From the NCBI GenBank assembly GCA_947448695.1, contig CANFOL010000013.1, positions 1 to 53,502 on the forward strand: a stretch of DNA of 53,502 nucleotides, given 5' to 3'. The DNA comes from Burkholderiaceae bacterium (lineage in GTDB: Bacteria; Pseudomonadota; Gammaproteobacteria; Burkholderiales; Burkholderiaceae). The first letter of the stretch is position 1; each line of letters starts with the position of its first letter. Both the position numbers and the translations under genes were made by a program. Of this stretch, positions 50,339 through 53,502 are shown piece by piece. The notes below the pieces were generated by a model that did no database searches, was not told the origin of the DNA, and was given only the letters and a program-made list of their open reading frames with translations.

Positions 50339-51424
50339 ATGGATCGTCGTAATTTTGTTGCAGGTGCTGGTGGTATTGCAGGTATTTTAGCAACCACTAC
50401 CGCTCCTGCTGTGCATGCACAAAATGCAAATATTCGTTGGCGTTTAGCTTCTAGTTTTCCCAAGGGGTTAGACACGCTATATGGTGCTGCTGAAACTTTT
50501 GCCAGAAAAGTTGGGGAACTATCTGGGGGGCGGTTTATTATTTCTACTCACGCAGCTGGCGAACTGATGCCCGCCTTTGGTGTTGTTGATGGTGTTCAAC
50601 AAGGCGCAGTTGAATGCGCTCATACCGCTTCTTATTATTTTTATGGCAAAGATCCAACATTTGCAATTGATTGTGCAATCCCGTTTGGACTTAATGCTCG
50701 CCAGATGACTGCTTGGATGTATGAAGGTAATGGCTTAAAGCTCATGCGCGAGTTTTATAACAACTACAATATTGTCAATTTCCCATGTGGAAATACGGGT
50801 GTCCAAATGGGCGGTTGGTATAGAAAAGAAATAAAAACTGTCGCTGATATGAAGGGTTTGAAAATGCGTATTTCAAATCTGGCCGGCGAAGTAATGACTC
50901 GTATGGGGGTTATTCCACAGTCAATTCCGGGAGGTGAGATTTATCAAGCTCTCGAAAAGGGGACCATCGATGCCGCAGAATGGGTTGGCCCATACGATGA
51001 TTTAAAACTGGGGTTTTATAAGGTAGCGAAAAACTATTACTTTCCGGCATGGTGGGAAGGTGGTCCACAATTATCTATCTACATTAATAGCAAAGCCTAT
51101 GCTAGCTTATCATCTGAAAATAAAGCGATCCTTGAATGCGCGGCCTCACATGCGCATGTGGATATGCTGGCCAAGTATGATGCCCGTAATCCTGCGGCTC
51201 TTAAAGAATTAGTAGCCAATGGTGTAAAACTGAACCGGATTCCAAAAGCAATTATGGATGAAGCCTTTAAACATACTGAAGATGTCTATGCCGATCTAAG
51301 TGCAAAAAATCCACAATGGAAGAAAGTCTTTACCGATTACAACAGCTTCCGCAAAGAGAGTAATCAGTGGTTCCGTTTTGCGGAATCTGCCTATGATGGA
51401 TATTTACAAAACGCTAAACTGTAA
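50339..51424 (+). CDS. dctP: TRAP transporter solute-binding protein, TakP-like (2-oxo acid type)
   Basis: 361 aa periplasmic binding protein. MDRRNF followed by a hydrophobic run and APAVHAQ is a likely Tat signal. The mature part follows TakP-type proteins: RWRLASSFPKGLDTLYGAAE, GELMPAFGVVDGVQQGAVEC, NTGVQMGGWYRKEI, GLKMRISNLAGEVMTRMGV, and EKGTIDAAEWVGPYDDLKLG. TakP binds alpha-keto acids such as pyruvate; the same ligand class is inferred here. AGGAG precedes the ATG. The gene converges on dctQM rather than forming one operon with them. Confidence 0.93.
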   Translation: MDRRNFVAGAGGIAGILATTTAPAVHAQNANIRWRLASSFPKGLDTLYGAAETFARKVGELSGGRFIISTHAAGELMPAFGVVDGVQQGAVECAHTASYYFYGKDPTFAIDCAIPFGLNARQMTAWMYEGNGLKLMREFYNNYNIVNFPCGNTGVQMGGWYRKEIKTVADMKGLKMRISNLAGEVMTRMGVIPQSIPGGEIYQALEKGTIDAAEWVGPYDDLKLGFYKVAKNYYFPAWWEGGPQLSIYINSKAYASLSSENKAILECAASHAHVDMLAKYDARNPAALKELVANGVKLNRIPKAIMDEAFKHTEDVYADLSAKNPQWKKVFTDYNSFRKESNQWFRFAESAYDGYLQNAKL

Positions 51425-51454
51425 TTAGTCTGCATAGACTACTACTTTTGTCTG

Positions 51455-51491
51455 AACCCGAAAGATAACTTCTTTCGGGTTTTTTTATTTT
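51455..51491. terminator. Bidirectional terminator between dctP and dctM
   Basis: Perfect 11-bp stem AACCCGAAAGA (51455-51465) and TCTTTCGGGTT (51471-51481), loop TAACT, followed on the plus strand by TTTTTTATTTT. The dctM stop codon lies in the T-tract. It ends dctP; on the minus strand the flank is not T-rich, so dctM termination is less certain. Confidence 0.88.
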
Positions 51492-52990
51492 GTCGGTGAT
51501 GAATTTTTTTGATAATCTTTCATTAGATCTTCCATCATCAATTTTTCATTTTGATTTTCACTATTGGATACCTCTTCTGGAGGAGCTACCAATTGAACTG
51601 CATCCAAATCAACCACAACTGGCTTATCTAGAAAAATAGTTACAGTTTCCGGCACAAAAATAACGATGACGACTAAAACCAATTGCAATATCACCCAGGG
51701 TATTGCCCCTAAATATATATCCTTTGATTCTATTTTTTTAGGTAAAGATCCATTTTTAAATAAAGTATCAGAAATACCTCGAAGATAAAAGAGCGCAAAA
51801 CCAAATGGCGGGTGCATAAAACTACTCTGCATATTGACACAAAGCAGTACACCAAACCAAATCATATTAATACCCAATTTATCTGCAACAGGTGCTAACA
51901 AAGGCAAAATAATAAAGGCGATTTCAAAAAAATCTAAGAAAAATGCCAAGAAAAATATGAATATATTAACCGCGATTAAAAAGCCTACTTGCCCTCCAGG
52001 CAAATGACTTAATAAGTCCTCAATCCACTTCGCTCCATCTACCCCTTGAAATACTAAAGTAAATAATCTTGAACCAATTAATATAAAAACAACCATGGCA
52101 GTAATACGCATGGTGCTTGTAAGTCCATCACTAATCACTTTAAGATTTAATCTCTTATGGATAGCAGCCAGTAAAAAAGCTCCTATAGCACCCATCGCAC
52201 CAGCCTCGGTTGGTGTTGCGACTGCAACATTCATCCCCGGCAACCCTCCCATACTTCCTAAAACAGCAAATATTAAACATGCAGAAGGAACAATACCTCT
52301 TAAACATTTTTTCCAAAGACTCCATCCATGTAAAGTTCTTGCTTCCTTGGGTATCCCAGGTAAATCATTCGGTCTTAGTTTGGTTAAAAGAAAGGTATAG
52401 ATTAGAAATAATATAATTTGTAGTATGGATGGTCCCCATGCACCCTTATACATATCTCCAACAGATTTTCCTAACTGATCCGCCATAACAACTAGTACGA
52501 GAGATGGTGGGACTAATTGGGTAATCGTCCCTGACGCAGCAAGAACTCCAGTGGAATAGCGGATGTTATATCCGTACCTGACCATCACTGGTAAAGAAAT
52601 CATAGCCATTGCAATCACCTGCCCAGCAACAGTGCCCGTAATGGCTCCCAAGATAAATCCAACAATAATGACTGAATAACCTAAACCACCTTTGACTGGA
52701 CCAAACAACTGTCCCATTGAATCGAGCATATCCTCAGCTAATCCACACCGCTCAAGAATAGTTCCCATGAGTGTGAAAAATGGAATCGCAAGTAATAAGT
52801 CATTGGATAAAATACCGAAAACATTGAGTGGTAAGCTTGTAAAAAAACTTGCTGGAAACCAGCCCATCTCAATTGCAATAAGGCCACTAACAAGACCTAA
52901 AGCAGATAATGAAAATGCCACTGGAAAACCAATGAGCATAATAAAAATTAAGCCAGCAAACATGTGTGGCGCAAAGTCTTGCATACTCAT
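51485..52990 (-). CDS. dctM: TRAP transporter large permease DctM
   Basis: 501 aa, about twelve membrane helices, the ion-coupled translocating subunit. GLIFIMLIGFPVAFSLSALG opens the protein; LAIPFFTLMGTILERCGLAE, GTVAGQVIAMAMISLPVMVR, and TPTEAGAMGAIGAFLLAA are DctM motifs. The C-terminal 60 residues are a polar tail of low complexity beyond the last helix, longer than usual. The ATG at 52990 overlaps the dctQ stop as ATGA; a longer TTG-started frame is rejected. Confidence 0.94.
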   Translation of the reverse strand: MSMQDFAPHMFAGLIFIMLIGFPVAFSLSALGLVSGLIAIEMGWFPASFFTSLPLNVFGILSNDLLLAIPFFTLMGTILERCGLAEDMLDSMGQLFGPVKGGLGYSVIIVGFILGAITGTVAGQVIAMAMISLPVMVRYGYNIRYSTGVLAASGTITQLVPPSLVLVVMADQLGKSVGDMYKGAWGPSILQIILFLIYTFLLTKLRPNDLPGIPKEARTLHGWSLWKKCLRGIVPSACLIFAVLGSMGGLPGMNVAVATPTEAGAMGAIGAFLLAAIHKRLNLKVISDGLTSTMRITAMVVFILIGSRLFTLVFQGVDGAKWIEDLLSHLPGGQVGFLIAVNIFIFFLAFFLDFFEIAFIILPLLAPVADKLGINMIWFGVLLCVNMQSSFMHPPFGFALFYLRGISDTLFKNGSLPKKIESKDIYLGAIPWVILQLVLVVIVIFVPETVTIFLDKPVVVDLDAVQLVAPPEEVSNSENQNEKLMMEDLMKDYQKNSSPTK

Positions 52991-53502
52991 TGCAATGGTC
53001 TTTCGTAGTGGGTATCCATGTGATACTTGTCGTTTAACCAAGCAATTCGTTTAATCAGCTCTGATATACCCTGTAAAAACAGTAACCCAAAACCTAATGG
53101 CAGCATGAGCATCGCTGGCCAGCGTATCAGACCCCCAGCACTATTTGACATCTCACCCGTCAAATACATTTTTAAAAATAATGGCAATGACAGATAAAAC
53201 ATGAGTCCTATCACAGGAAATAAAAAAAATAGAAGTCCAAAGATATCTATAAAAACTCTGATTCGACTATGAAGACGTCCATAAATTAAATCTACTCGAA
53301 CATGTTCATTTACTCTAAGGACTTGGGCAGAGCCTAACATTACGCAAGCCGCAAACATATACCATTGAATTTCTAGCCAAGCATTCGAGCTATAGTCAAA
53401 GAGATATCTCATGACCACATTACCAACACTAATCACGCAGGAAAGTAATACCGCCCATTTGGCAATATGACCAAAAAAATCAGATATCTTATCGATTAGC
53501 TG
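52987..53502 (-). CDS. dctQ: TRAP transporter small permease DctQ (5' end beyond window)
   Basis: The frame is open to the right edge and reads LIDKISDFFGHIAKWAVLLS at the start of the visible part, so the true start codon lies just outside. Four membrane helices, with VVMRYLFDYSSNAWLEIQWY and VRVDLIYGRL, the DctQ signature. It forms the membrane complex with DctM and is translationally coupled to it (ATGA). Confidence 0.92.
   Translation of the reverse strand, partial: QLIDKISDFFGHIAKWAVLLSCVISVGNVVMRYLFDYSSNAWLEIQWYMFAACVMLGSAQVLRVNEHVRVDLIYGRLHSRIRVFIDIFGLLFFLFPVIGLMFYLSLPLFLKMYLTGEMSNSAGGLIRWPAMLMLPLGFGLLFLQGISELIKRIAWLNDKYHMDTHYERPLQ

Overview
The window is one contiguous stretch of a low-GC (roughly 40% by eye) betaproteobacterial chromosome, most likely from Burkholderiales and Polynucleobacter-like. 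That placement is inferred from gene families and gene order typical of the order: bamE-dapB-leuS beside fur, thiL-pgpA-pncC, rnb-tonB-aroE, aroQ-accB-accC-prmA-DUF3426, a lysine/alanine-rich histone H1-like gene, PP0621/AmpD-CcsA-ffh, rppH-CNP1-proB-obgE-rpmA-rplU-ispB, and a MaeB-type malic enzyme. No rRNA, tRNA, CRISPR array or intact insertion sequence was seen. Nearly all of the sequence is core housekeeping DNA.

Layout. 1-2335 (minus): bamE, dapB and the 5' part of leuS. 2444-2890 (plus): fur. 2891-4325 is the only clearly accessory stretch, a small toxin-antitoxin graveyard: a MazF/PemK-type toxin relic with stop codons, a diverged second copy of the fur 3' end, a higBA module whose toxin carries an apparent one-base deletion, and an N-terminal fragment of an antitoxin-like regulator. 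4315-7390 (minus): gapA and tkt. 7449-15483: rsmE, a barstar-like protein, maeB, the thiL-pgpA-pncC operon, pyrF, corA. 15526-20777 (minus): aroE, tonB-like, RNase II family, mpl. 20804-26234 (plus): tlpA-like thioredoxin, aroQ, accB, accC, prmA, a DUF3426 protein, a PfkB kinase. 26318-33404 (minus): H1-like protein with a 30-bp minisatellite, nrdB, nrdA with a pair of NrdR boxes, an AmpD amidase fused to a PP0621-like N-terminus, and a CcsA/YpjD protein. 33425-41547: ffh, proS, rppH, CNP1-like gene, proB, obgE, rpmA, rplU, ispB. 41544-53502: YbaY-like lipoprotein, MscS channel, acyltransferase-SGNH protein, bioB, quinone oxidoreductase, methionine aminotransferase, MFS transporter, and a TRAP transporter whose binding-protein gene converges on its permease genes.

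The genes cover amino-acid and cofactor synthesis (dapB, aroE, aroQ, proB, bioB, thiL), central carbon metabolism (gapA, tkt, maeB), envelope assembly (bamE, mpl, ampD, pgpA), deoxynucleotide supply (nrdAB), fatty-acid initiation (accBC), translation and secretion (leuS, proS, ffh, obgE, rplU-rpmA) and organic-acid uptake (TRAP). I did not find a clear, complete, undescribed system. The most unusual items are the fur-adjacent relic island with its frameshifted HigB, the PP0621-AmpD fusion, a PUA-less ProB, a strong terminator directly in front of obgE, an apparently leaderless orphan barstar-like gene, and a structured region between nrdB and the H1-like gene that could encode a small RNA.
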